A stretch of 6,374 nucleotides of DNA, from NCBI GenBank assembly GCA_900543275.1, contig UQQL01000085.1, forward strand, positions 1 through 6,374, given 5' to 3'. Source of the DNA: an uncultured Collinsella sp. (GTDB lineage Bacteria > Actinomycetota > Coriobacteriia > Coriobacteriales > Coriobacteriaceae). The notes under the pieces are model-generated. The model worked only from the letters and a program-made list of their open reading frames with translations. It was not told the origin of the DNA and ran no database searches. Each line of letters opens with the position of its first letter. Position 1 is the stretch's first letter. The position numbers were made by a program, and so were the translations under genes. Positions 1 through 5,891 of this stretch are shown piece by piece.

Positions 1-1
1 A

Positions 2-26
2 CGGAGAGCACATTAAGTGCTCTCCG
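2..26. repeat. Perfect 10-bp inverted repeat
   Basis: The arms CGGAGAGCAC (2-11) and GTGCTCTCCG (17-26) are exact complements around a 5-nt spacer, ATTAA. As RNA this is a very stable hairpin. No T-run follows on either strand within the window, so it is not a complete intrinsic terminator as seen. It lies at the window edge and may belong to the 3' end of the preceding, unseen gene or to an operator. Confidence 0.6.
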
Positions 27-161
27 GCTCGTGCGGAACTCGCGATCGACCTTATATATTTGCCCTCCCCGGGGCTCCCGCACAACGGGACCTCAGTTGG
101 GTTCTATCCCGGTTGCAGTTGCTTCGCTCCTGCACCACTTGGCTGGTGCGGCGGTTTGGCG

Positions 162-190
162 TTGGAACAGTTCTTTTTCTGATATATGCT
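162..190 (+). promoter_or_regulatory. Candidate promoter inside the terminator region, upstream of the methyltransferase
   Basis: TTGGAA (162-167) followed after 17 nt by TATGCT (185-190) matches the sigma-70 boxes at 4/6 each. Alternatively an extended -10, TG-A-TATATG, lies at 180-188. Either reading would start transcription near 195-197, inside the 5' arm of the hairpin. The new transcript would then lack part of the stem and escape termination. The boxes are weak and this is an inference. Confidence 0.3.
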
Positions 191-194
191 TGTT

Positions 195-226
195 GCGGCT
201 CTTCTTTTGGGAGGAGCCGCTTTTTT
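195..226 (+). terminator. Rho-independent terminator just before the methyltransferase start
   Basis: The stem GCGGCTCTTC (195-204) pairs with GAGGAGCCGC (211-220) over 10 bp, with one U-G wobble, around a 6-nt loop. It is followed directly by six T residues (221-226). This is a textbook intrinsic terminator for rightward transcription. It ends 20 nt before the GTG start and 6 nt before the Shine-Dalgarno run. It either ends an upstream transcript or acts as an attenuator. Confidence 0.85.
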
Positions 227-245
227 GTTGTGAGGGGGATGGCCC

Positions 246-1133
246 GTGGCTGATGGTGTAATTCAATCTGAGCTGCTTTCTGCGGATTGGAATGGCGAAT
301 GGATGCGTCTGCAAGCTGATCGGCGGCGGGCTGATGATTCTTTTGAATGGGATAAGCGGGCTCGGCATTTTCGGCCGTTGGAGACTGCCCCGTATGCCCG
401 GGACTTTATGAAGCTGTTGGCGTTAAAGCCTGGTGAATCGGTGCTTGATATGGGGTGTGGGGCTGGGTCGATTGCTATTCCGCTTGCTCAGGCTGGGCAT
501 CCTGTGATTGCAGCCGACTTCTCCCCCGCTATGTTGGGCACCCTTGATGCCGGCATTGAGTATTACGGGCTCGAGGGGCGCATAACGCCGCTTGAGCTTG
601 CTTGGGATGATGATTGGGATTTGGTTGGACCGGTCGCGAAAGCGGTGGATGTTGCCTTTGCCAGTCGGTCGGTTACGACGACCAATCTAAAAGATGCGCT
701 TGCCAAGCTTAATCGAACGGCTCGTCGGCGTTGTGCTGTCACGATGGTCGCCAACTCCAGCCCGCGCTATGATCTGCACTTGATGAACGCCATCGGCGCC
801 TCGGTTACCTGCAGCAATGGCTTTGTGTACGCCTTTAACATTCTCATTCAGATGGGTGCCCTGCCGCAGGTCACGTACTTTGAATCGCCTCGTCGCGATA
901 CCTTCGATAGCCTTGAGGCAGGCGTGGCGGACTTTTCCCGCATGCTTGAGCATGGCAACGAGGATAAGGTCGACCGTCTGCGCGACTACATCGCCCAACA
1001 CATGATCGAGAATCCCCATGCCGGTGAGCCGGGCTCCAAGGGCGTGCCGCAGGGGTGCTATATGCTCGACCATATCCGTAAGGTTCGCTGGGCGTTTATT
1101 GCATGGGAACCGGTCTCTGAATCCCGCTCGTAG
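246..1133 (+). CDS. Class I SAM-dependent methyltransferase
   Basis: This 295-residue cytosolic protein has a Rossmann-type SAM-binding fold. Motif I is VLDMGCGAGS at about residues 66-75, with the glycine-rich SAM loop. The acidic residue closing strand beta-2 is D91 in VIAADFSPAML (87-97), which should contact the SAM ribose. A later strand, DVAFASR (135-141), fits the motif IV position. Residues 1-60 form a charged, helix-like N-terminal cap, and the C-terminal third (about 215-295) shows no second domain I recognise. The start is GTG at 246, chosen because the run GAGGGGG (232-238) lies about 7 nt upstream; the ATG at 239 hits a stop after four codons. The family resembles UbiE/Methyltransf_11 proteins, but the sequence does not reveal the substrate. 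Codon use is odd: only about 4 of the first 89 codons end in C, whereas C-endings dominate from codon 90 onward. Enzyme class is secure; the reaction is unknown. Confidence 0.9.
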   Translation: MADGVIQSELLSADWNGEWMRLQADRRRADDSFEWDKRARHFRPLETAPYARDFMKLLALKPGESVLDMGCGAGSIAIPLAQAGHPVIAADFSPAMLGTLDAGIEYYGLEGRITPLELAWDDDWDLVGPVAKAVDVAFASRSVTTTNLKDALAKLNRTARRRCAVTMVANSSPRYDLHLMNAIGASVTCSNGFVYAFNILIQMGALPQVTYFESPRRDTFDSLEAGVADFSRMLEHGNEDKVDRLRDYIAQHMIENPHAGEPGSKGVPQGCYMLDHIRKVRWAFIAWEPVSESRS

Positions 1134-1291
1134 CCCGTTCACAGCCCGAGCTGCCCATCACCTCGGCATCCGCATTCTTTGCGAACTGGGCAAACGCGCC
1201 CCACACCGCGCCGTTCCTGCGCTATCGTGGGACAGCTCACGTAGATTAAGGCCCCGTCGCGGGGCGCCCCATACATAGAAAGCGAGAACCC
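1134..1291 (+). other. Intergenic spacer and 5' leader of yhbY
   Basis: These 158 nt hold no gene I can support. A compact hairpin, GCCCCG (1251-1256) / CGGGGC (1260-1265) with a TCG loop, sits 26 nt before the yhbY start. No T-run follows it on the + strand, so it is not a convincing terminator for the methyltransferase. TAGATT (1242-1247) could be a -10 box but lacks a clear -35. A purine-rich stretch, AGAAAGCGAG (1277-1286), lies 5 nt before the ATG and resembles an extended Shine-Dalgarno sequence with mismatches. Confidence 0.5.
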
Positions 1292-1591
1292 ATGGCACTG
1301 ACAGGAGCCCAGGTCAAGCAGCTTCGCAGCATGGCCCATCACCTCAACCCCGCCATCATCATCGGTAAGTCCGATGTCAACGAGGGCACCGTCGAGCAGA
1401 CGGTCGCCTACCTGGAGAAGCACGAGCTCGTTAAGTGCTCCGTGCTCGATGGCTCCAGTCTTTCCGCCCGCGAGGCCGCCGAAGAGCTCGCTGAGCGCTG
1501 CCACGCCGAGGTCGTCCAGGTCATCGGCCGCAAGTTCTCGCTGTATCGCGAGTCCTCGCGCAAGGACATCGAGAAGATCAAGCTCGTCTAA
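1292..1591 (+). CDS. yhbY: YhbY-family CRM-domain RNA-binding protein (ribosome assembly)
   Basis: This 99-residue protein is a single CRM (chloroplast RNA splicing and ribosome maturation) domain, the usual full length for bacterial YhbY. In bacteria the family associates with pre-50S ribosomal particles and is thought to help large-subunit maturation by binding rRNA. Visible hallmarks are the N-terminal LRSMAHHLNPAIIIGKS (11-27), the HELVKC segment (44-49), and the C-terminal strand VVQVIGRKFSLYR (74-86). The loop that is GxxG in the Escherichia coli homologue (GSNG) reads GKSD here (25-28), so the second glycine is Asp. The start is ATG at 1292, preceded by AGAAAGCGAG. The gene is followed by its own terminator and faces the convergent regulator. 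Its 158-nt distance from the methyltransferase argues that it may have its own promoter. Confidence 0.93.
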   Translation: MALTGAQVKQLRSMAHHLNPAIIIGKSDVNEGTVEQTVAYLEKHELVKCSVLDGSSLSAREAAEELAERCHAEVVQVIGRKFSLYRESSRKDIEKIKLV

Positions 1592-1628
1592 GAGCCAATG
1601 ATCCGGCGAGCCAACACATAGCAAGCTT

Positions 1629-1662
1629 ACGGGTGCCCAAGTACTTCGGGCGCCCGTTTTTT
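1629..1662 (+). terminator. Rho-independent terminator after yhbY
   Basis: ACGGGTGCCC (1629-1638) pairs with GGGCGCCCGT (1648-1657) over 10 bp, with one wobble, around a 9-nt loop. A T-run (1657-1662) follows at once. On the minus strand the hairpin can also form, but AAGCTTGC follows instead of a U-tract, so efficient termination is expected only for rightward transcription. The T-run overlaps the stop codon of the leftward regulator (1661-1663). Confidence 0.9.
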
Positions 1663-4660
1663 ATCGCTCGACCAGCACGCGATTGAGCCGTCCCTCCACC
1701 AAGCGCTCGTATAGACGCCGCGTCTCGGGCTCGGGCACGCCATTGACCTGCTCCCTCAGATGGTGCATATGCCCGCTGTACAGCTCGACGATATCGCGCC
1801 GCCGCCCCGCCGCACTGTAGACGCGCATGGCGCAGCGCACCATATCCTCACGCGCCGTTTCCTGCCGAAGCCCCGACTCCGCCAGCCAAATCGCCGACTG
1901 CAGGTCGTTTTCTTCTAGAGCGGCATTTGCCCCCTTAATCATGCAATCGATGTACTTTGACTGCATAATGCGCCGCATGCGCAAAAAGTAGGTTGGATTA
2001 CAGCCATTGGGAACATACAGCGGTCCGGCATAAAGCTGCTCAATCTTAAGGCACAGCTCAACTAAATGGGGCCCGCGCGCACCCGTGCGATTTCCCAAAA
2101 CCTCGCGGCTTATCTGGTCAAACAGCCGTACATCGGTCTTGACGTAGTCGCCGTTGAGTCCGATGCATTCATTTTGGATGAGCACACACGACTTGCCATC
2201 CGGCGTCGGTCCCAAAGCCGACCGCAAGCGCGATATCGTCGAGTACAGGTTGTTGCGGGCGCTATTGAACTCGGCATGGGGCCACAACTCCATTGCCAGC
2301 GTCTCGCGGTCGACGAGTGCATCCATGCCCAGTGCAAGCCGCTCGGCAAGCGTCGCCGCCTTCTTGCGGCGCCACATTTTGTCCGTGATGGGAAACCCGT
2401 CGCGCTCGGCGCGGAACGCACCAAACATGCGAATCTCGATATGGTCGATGGTATCAACGGCTTCAACCTCGCCAGCCTGGAACAGGCGCTCGCCCTCCCC
2501 TTCCAAATCGTCGCGCAGCGAGTACCGCGACAGCTCGCGCACGGGAAGCTTCTTGCGAATCCTGGTCGCCGGCTCGCCCAGACAATGCATGGCAAGGCGC
2601 GCAAAGAGCCGATACGATGGTTCCAGAATCCCCGCGCGATTCATGGACATCCAGGCCGCAAGATCGCTATCTCGCCCCGCGCAAGCCAAATGCAGCGCCA
2701 CCATCCAGGCTTCTGCACCACCAACCTGCGTCTGGCTTATATCGAGCAACTCCGCTTCCTCGCGTACCGAAACCATCGAGGTGTTACGCAGATACGCCGC
2801 GCGCTCCAGCAGCAATGCGTTATCGCGCATGTACGCAATCGACTCCTCGGCAAGTTTGAGCACTTGGACCGCACGGAACTTTGCATTAACCGGCCGTCCC
2901 TCTGCCAGCGACTGCCAGCCTTCTAGCAACAGGCCAAACAGCTGAATCTGGTTGTCGCGCATGCGCACGGCAAAACGATCGAGCTCGTTGAACGCCGCGT
3001 CGTCGGTTACCGGCAGGCCGGAAAGGAGCCGCCGTGCCGCCAACACCATGCGCACCCAGATAGCCATCGCCTTAAGCCCACGCACGTCGAGCGCCTCCCG
3101 CACCACCGTCATCTCGTCGTCGCGCTCGTCGGTTCCCGTAAACGACCCGTCAAAGAGCTCCACCAGCATGCTATCGGCCCGTATAACAATCCCCGCGATG
3201 TCGAGCTCACAGTCGTAGGCCTTGCTCGTTTTGAGCTGCTGTAGAACGCCGCCGTCATCTCCCCGCTCGGTCAGGCAGCGCTTGACCTCGATATGCGCGG
3301 ACAACATATCGAGTGCGGTATGGGATGTCTCGATTTCTGGCACGGCCAGGTTCGTAGGAAGCCCAAGCCCGTTGTCCCCATAGCAAACAGCCGTCAGTGT
3401 CTGGGCCACTCTCCATGAAACAGGGTCTATTTCGCAGGCCGCCCGTTCGCCCCCGCGCTCGATGACCGATGCCATATAGCGAGCGAGCTTTGTATTGGAC
3501 ACGCTGACCGCTGCCAAATACACGCCAAGCGCCTCGGCAGGCGTTGGCTCTGGAGCCGGATCGTCGGCATCGATCGTGCCCAGCGCTGCTCGGCAGATAT
3601 CGGCCCCGTGCCCCGTCAGAGCCAGATCGACCCCATACTGCCCAGCAAGTTCAAGGACCGCATCACGGTCCAAAAAGACGTCCGCCAGGCCCATCGCCGC
3701 ATCGCATCGGCCCGCCTTAAGCAAAATCCGGGCCGCCCTCGGAACAAGTTCGGGGCGAACCTCGGCCACCAACTTACGCAAACGCAAGCGTCCGTTATCC
3801 TCCGTGCCCAGACACGTAAAACTCCGCTCGGCGGGATCCAAGCCAAAGATCGGATAGTCGCGTACAAAGTAGGACTGGTCGACCATCGACAGCCTCACCC
3901 CACAAGCCTCGAGTTCTGCGATATTGCCCTCGCCCATCAAAATCATGAGACATGCCACGCAAAACAGCGCATTATTGTCGAGCGAAGCCAGATCGACAAG
4001 TGCCGCGCCATATACGTTGACAATCTCGTTTTCGAGCAGACCGGCTACGTCGCCTTGGCCATACAGACCCGTCTGCAATGCCGAAACGAGCTCGGGCACG
4101 CCCTGCGTGAGCTGATAAAAGTCGAGCGATGTGCTGATCGAAAACGCCGATGCCCACGCCGAATACTCATAGGCATGCACCTTGAGCATCTGCGCATTGA
4201 TCTTAACCGAATCGCCCAGCCTATGAATCAGCTGACGATTTGAAGGACGGCAGGAGATAAAGACCCCTACCCCCATAGCGCGCAGGCCGCGAATCCTGTC
4301 GATGAGGTCTTCGGTATCGTGCTGATCGAGGTTTGGCACATTATCAATCGCGATAAGGGAGTGCGGTTTGTCTTTGAGTTCTTCGGTAACCACCTCGAGC
4401 TGCATAAACACCTCGCGCCCAGTGGCGCGATCGGCCTCGATAATCCGCACGGGGCCTCGCGTCGGGTCGCATTTAACCTCATGGGTGTACTGCAGCAGCA
4501 CCGAGGTCTTCCCAAACCCATCGGGCGCATAAAGAACCACGATGCCGGCCTTTCGGCCCTTGGCGAGAAGCTCATTCATCAAGCGTTCGCGTCGCACCAT
4601 ATAGCCTCCGCCCAGCGGCATCAGCTCGAGGTCGTCTATACTGCCCAAATCGTTTACCAT
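1661..4660 (-). CDS. Large P-loop ATPase transcriptional regulator with C-terminal SARP/BTAD module
   Basis: This 999-residue cytosolic protein is built like a MalT/LAL-type STAND regulator but carries a SARP-type DNA-binding end instead of a LuxR helix-turn-helix. The N-terminal ATPase opens with the family-like VRRERLMNELL (22-32). It then shows Walker A APDGFGKTS (45-53, K51), Walker B SLIAIDNV (101-108, D106), and a sensor-like strand VGVFISCRPSNR (131-142). Residues about 200-735 are leucine- and alanine-rich, probably helical repeats of TPR type that bind an effector; no ligand can be named. A winged helix follows at about 741-818, with RLRSALG (811-817) typical of SARP proteins. A BTAD domain follows at about 843-988. 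The start is ATG at 4658-4660 on the minus strand, with GAGGAG 5 nt upstream (4666-4671), a strong ribosome site. It is transcribed convergently to yhbY and lies beyond a terminator from nagB, so it looks monocistronic. Class of regulator is secure; targets are unknown. Confidence 0.9.
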   Translation of the reverse strand: MVNDLGSIDDLELMPLGGGYMVRRERLMNELLAKGRKAGIVVLYAPDGFGKTSVLLQYTHEVKCDPTRGPVRIIEADRATGREVFMQLEVVTEELKDKPHSLIAIDNVPNLDQHDTEDLIDRIRGLRAMGVGVFISCRPSNRQLIHRLGDSVKINAQMLKVHAYEYSAWASAFSISTSLDFYQLTQGVPELVSALQTGLYGQGDVAGLLENEIVNVYGAALVDLASLDNNALFCVACLMILMGEGNIAELEACGVRLSMVDQSYFVRDYPIFGLDPAERSFTCLGTEDNGRLRLRKLVAEVRPELVPRAARILLKAGRCDAAMGLADVFLDRDAVLELAGQYGVDLALTGHGADICRAALGTIDADDPAPEPTPAEALGVYLAAVSVSNTKLARYMASVIERGGERAACEIDPVSWRVAQTLTAVCYGDNGLGLPTNLAVPEIETSHTALDMLSAHIEVKRCLTERGDDGGVLQQLKTSKAYDCELDIAGIVIRADSMLVELFDGSFTGTDERDDEMTVVREALDVRGLKAMAIWVRMVLAARRLLSGLPVTDDAAFNELDRFAVRMRDNQIQLFGLLLEGWQSLAEGRPVNAKFRAVQVLKLAEESIAYMRDNALLLERAAYLRNTSMVSVREEAELLDISQTQVGGAEAWMVALHLACAGRDSDLAAWMSMNRAGILEPSYRLFARLAMHCLGEPATRIRKKLPVRELSRYSLRDDLEGEGERLFQAGEVEAVDTIDHIEIRMFGAFRAERDGFPITDKMWRRKKAATLAERLALGMDALVDRETLAMELWPHAEFNSARNNLYSTISRLRSALGPTPDGKSCVLIQNECIGLNGDYVKTDVRLFDQISREVLGNRTGARGPHLVELCLKIEQLYAGPLYVPNGCNPTYFLRMRRIMQSKYIDCMIKGANAALEENDLQSAIWLAESGLRQETAREDMVRCAMRVYSAAGRRRDIVELYSGHMHHLREQVNGVPEPETRRLYERLVEGRLNRVLVER

Positions 4661-4665
4661 GCCCG

Positions 4666-4671
4666 CTCCTC
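4666..4671 (-). promoter_or_regulatory. Shine-Dalgarno site of the SARP regulator
   Basis: The minus strand reads GAGGAG, 5 nt before the ATG at 4658-4660. It is a strong ribosome-binding site that fixes the start of the 999-residue reading frame. Confidence 0.85.
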
Positions 4672-4680
4672 AACTCGACC

Positions 4681-4709
4681 GTATGGACACTGTAGCCGCA
4701 AGACCATAC
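4681..4709. repeat. Inverted repeat GTATGG / CCATAC in the regulator's 5' region
   Basis: GTATGG (4681-4686) and CCATAC (4704-4709) are exact complements separated by 17 nt. They lie about 10-40 nt upstream of the regulator's ribosome-binding site. This could be an operator or an mRNA hairpin near the start. The arms are only 6 bp, so chance is not excluded. Confidence 0.35.
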
Positions 4710-4764
4710 AAGCCGCGCTATGAATAGAGCGACCTTGTGTTTTAGGTTGTCTTTTGGTACGCAA

Positions 4765-4778
4765 GCGGCAAGTTTTTG
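4765..4778. repeat. Direct repeat, copy A (GCGGCAAG + T-rich tail)
   Basis: GCGGCAAGTTTTTG here matches GCGGCAAGATTTTG at 5011-5024 in 13 of 14 positions, in the same orientation and 246 bp apart. Both copies are in the non-coding region upstream of the SARP regulator. In the minus (regulator) direction each reads CAAAA-W-CTTGCCGC. A role as a protein-binding site is inferred. Confidence 0.5.
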
Positions 4779-4789
4779 TACAGCGAGGG

Positions 4790-4819
4790 CCGATTCTTAT
4801 TAATCCCCCGACTAATCGG
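4790..4819. repeat. Inverted repeats around CCGATT / AATCGG
   Basis: CCGATT (4790-4795) is complementary to AATCGG (4814-4819) with an 18-nt spacer. The right half also forms a compact inner palindrome, CCGA-CTAA-TCGG (4808-4819). It lies about 130-160 nt upstream of the regulator's start. It may be an operator or simply AT-rich chance symmetry. Confidence 0.3.
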
Positions 4820-5000
4820 TCTTTAAGCAGGTAAATGAGCTTGTCAGCTTGTCCCATCTAAGCGGCAGTGTAACGCAAATGAACAAGGTTCAGCTATGTC
4901 ATTCAACTCGCCTAGCACCCGCTACCGTCTACGACCTTTTAGTGGCATTTTTGCATAGAATCTGGTATGGAATGAATCAAACTGTTGGGCATCCGGCATT

Positions 5001-5030
5001 CGTCAAGCTTGCGGCAAGATTTTGGTCAAG
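5001..5030 (-). repeat. Three CTTG heptads at 11-12 bp spacing; includes direct repeat copy B
   Basis: On the minus strand the heptads are CTTGACC (5030-5024), CTTGCCG (5018-5012) and CTTGACG (5007-5001), with their starts 12 and 11 bp apart. The middle one is part of the 14-bp repeat copy at 5011-5024. SARP regulators are known to bind direct heptameric repeats at about one helical turn, so these are plausible sites for the neighbouring regulator. No good -10 box follows at the usual distance. Confidence 0.35.
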
Positions 5031-5048
5031 TGAGCGGAAAGGGATAGC

Positions 5049-5076
5049 AAAAAGGCCCCCGCAAAGCGGAGGCCTT
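5049..5076 (-). terminator. Rho-independent terminator of nagB
   Basis: In the minus direction AAGGCCTCCGC (5076-5066) pairs with GCGGGGGCCTT (5062-5052) over 11 bp, with one G-U wobble, around a TTT loop. A U-tract runs to 5049. It begins about 30 nt after the nagB stop codon. It separates the nag transcript from the downstream SARP regulator. On the + strand no T-run follows. Confidence 0.92.
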
Positions 5077-5108
5077 AGGCAAGGCTATGTCGAGGTGCAG
5101 GATTCGCG

Positions 5109-5837
5109 CTACTCGCAGAGCGAAAGGGCAGCCTCGTCGGCAACGACAACGCAGTTGGTGTGCAGCTGCAGGATCGAAGCCGGGCACGCGGGCGTAACCG
5201 GACCATAGCACATGTCATGCACGGCCTGAGCCTTGGCCTCGCCGTTGGCGACGACCAGGATCATGCGGGCATACATGATGGTCTGGGTGCCCATGGTGTA
5301 GGCCTGACGGGGAACGTCGTCGATGCTGTCGAACAGGCGGCTGTTGGCCTGAATGGTGCTCTCGGTGAGGTCGACGCAGTGCGTGCCCTTGGAGAAGTGG
5401 TCATCGGGCTCGTTGAAGCCGATGTGGCCGTTGTTGCCAATGCCGAGCAGCTGCAGATCCGGGTAACCGGCGGCGGCGACGATCTTGTCGTACTCGGAGC
5501 AGGCAGCGGCGGCGTCGGGGTTGGAACCGTCGGGCACATGCGTGTTGTTCAGGTCGATGTTGATGTGATCGAAGAAGTTCTCACGCATAAAGTAGTGATA
5601 GCTCTGGGGATCGTCGTGCGAAAGGCCGCGATACTCGTCCAGGTTGTAGGTGCTGACCTCGGCAAAGTCGACGTCGCCCTTCTCGTACCAAGCAGCGAGC
5701 TGCTTGTAGGCACCGATCGGGGTGGAGCCGGTGGCAAGTCCCAGCACACAGTCGGGCTTGAGGATAACCTGCGCCGAGATAATATTGGCGGCCTTGCGGC
5801 TCATATCCTCGTAGTCTTTAGCTTTAATGATCTTCAT
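5109..5837 (-). CDS. nagB: Glucosamine-6-phosphate deaminase
   Basis: NagB converts glucosamine-6-phosphate and water to fructose-6-phosphate and ammonia, the cytosolic step that feeds amino sugars into glycolysis. The 242-residue length equals the short Bacillus-type enzyme; the Escherichia coli form is 266 residues and has allosteric extensions. Visible motifs are the phosphate loop VLGLATGSTPIG (31-42), the active-site NLDEYRGL (65-72) with general base D67, and GIGNNGHIGFNEP (132-144) with H138 and E143. Position 136 is Asn, as in Bacillus NagB, where the E. coli enzyme has Asp. TMGTQTI (181-187) is also conserved. The start MKIIKAKDYEDM at 5837 is preferred because GAAAGGA (5850-5844) lies 6 nt upstream and the family begins there. 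An upstream in-frame start would add 26 residues unlike NagB. It lies downstream of a PTS gene in the same direction and ends at a strong terminator. Confidence 0.96.
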   Translation of the reverse strand: MKIIKAKDYEDMSRKAANIISAQVILKPDCVLGLATGSTPIGAYKQLAAWYEKGDVDFAEVSTYNLDEYRGLSHDDPQSYHYFMRENFFDHINIDLNNTHVPDGSNPDAAAACSEYDKIVAAAGYPDLQLLGIGNNGHIGFNEPDDHFSKGTHCVDLTESTIQANSRLFDSIDDVPRQAYTMGTQTIMYARMILVVANGEAKAQAVHDMCYGPVTPACPASILQLHTNCVVVADEAALSLCE

Positions 5838-5843
5838 TACGCG

Positions 5844-5850
5844 TCCTTTC
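5844..5850 (-). promoter_or_regulatory. Shine-Dalgarno site of nagB
   Basis: The minus strand reads GAAAGGA, 6 nt before the ATG at 5835-5837. It decides the start in favour of the 242-residue NagB over the 268-residue in-frame extension. Confidence 0.8.
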
Positions 5851-5891
5851 TCGTACAAGAGAGGCAAGGCTCCCCTTACAAGCACTTGCCC

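Larger units (their letters stand above)
1..194 (+). other. Gene-free, hairpin-rich region upstream of the methyltransferase (possible leader RNA)
   Basis: I see no credible coding region here: the short open frames lack a ribosome site and family-like sequence. What is visible is potential RNA structure. There is a perfect palindrome at 2-26, a CCCCGGGG palindrome at 67-74, and a hairpin with arms GCACCA (132-137) and TGGTGC (144-149) around a 6-nt loop. There is also a long-range complement, CCGCAC (78-83), that could pair with either of two GTGCGG copies (31-36 and 146-151). A TATATT box lies at 55-60 but has no good -35 partner. The layout resembles either a structured leader ending in the terminator at 195-226, or the 3' end of an upstream transcript. 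I could not match it to any riboswitch or T-box consensus I know, and I saw no T-box GGTGG(N)ACC core. Confidence 0.4.
4661..5048 (-). promoter_or_regulatory. Long gene-free upstream region of the SARP regulator
   Basis: This 388-nt stretch has no supported gene and is visibly more AT-rich than its neighbours. It must contain the regulator's promoter, but no pair of boxes stands out. The best weak options on the minus strand are TTGATT with TATGCA 17 nt later (in 4931-4980) and a TACACT box near 4870. It contains a 14-bp near-perfect direct repeat (4765-4778 and 5011-5024), a cluster of CTTG heptads (5001-5030), and inverted repeats at 4681-4709 and 4790-4819. Together these suggest an operator-rich control region, perhaps autoregulatory. 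The function is inferred. Confidence 0.45.

Noticed and set aside
51..60. TATATA stretch as a ModE (molybdate) half-site
   Set aside because: No properly spaced TATATA partner is present. The second TATAT at 183-187 is over 120 nt away.
17..261. Short + frames upstream of the methyltransferase
   Set aside because: They run through the palindrome, GC stems and terminator, have no ribosome sites, and do not resemble proteins I know.
1251..1265. GC hairpin as terminator of the methyltransferase
   Set aside because: No T-run follows on the + strand. On the minus strand CTTAATC is too weak, and no minus gene ends there.
2066..2926. Long + strand open frame (286 codons) antisense to the regulator; a second frame at 2154-2945
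   Set aside because: Both are Arg/Ser/Pro- or Gln-rich shadows of the well-supported minus-strand gene, with no ribosome site and no recognisable domain.
4654..4857. 67-codon minus-strand frame overlapping the regulator start, a possible leader peptide
   Set aside because: There is no ribosome-binding site, it has a basic low-information composition, and it runs through the regulator's own ribosome site.
5838..5890. CTTG repeats in the nagB leader as sites for the SARP regulator
   Set aside because: Their spacing is irregular (14 and 9 bp) and only the 4-mer is shared.
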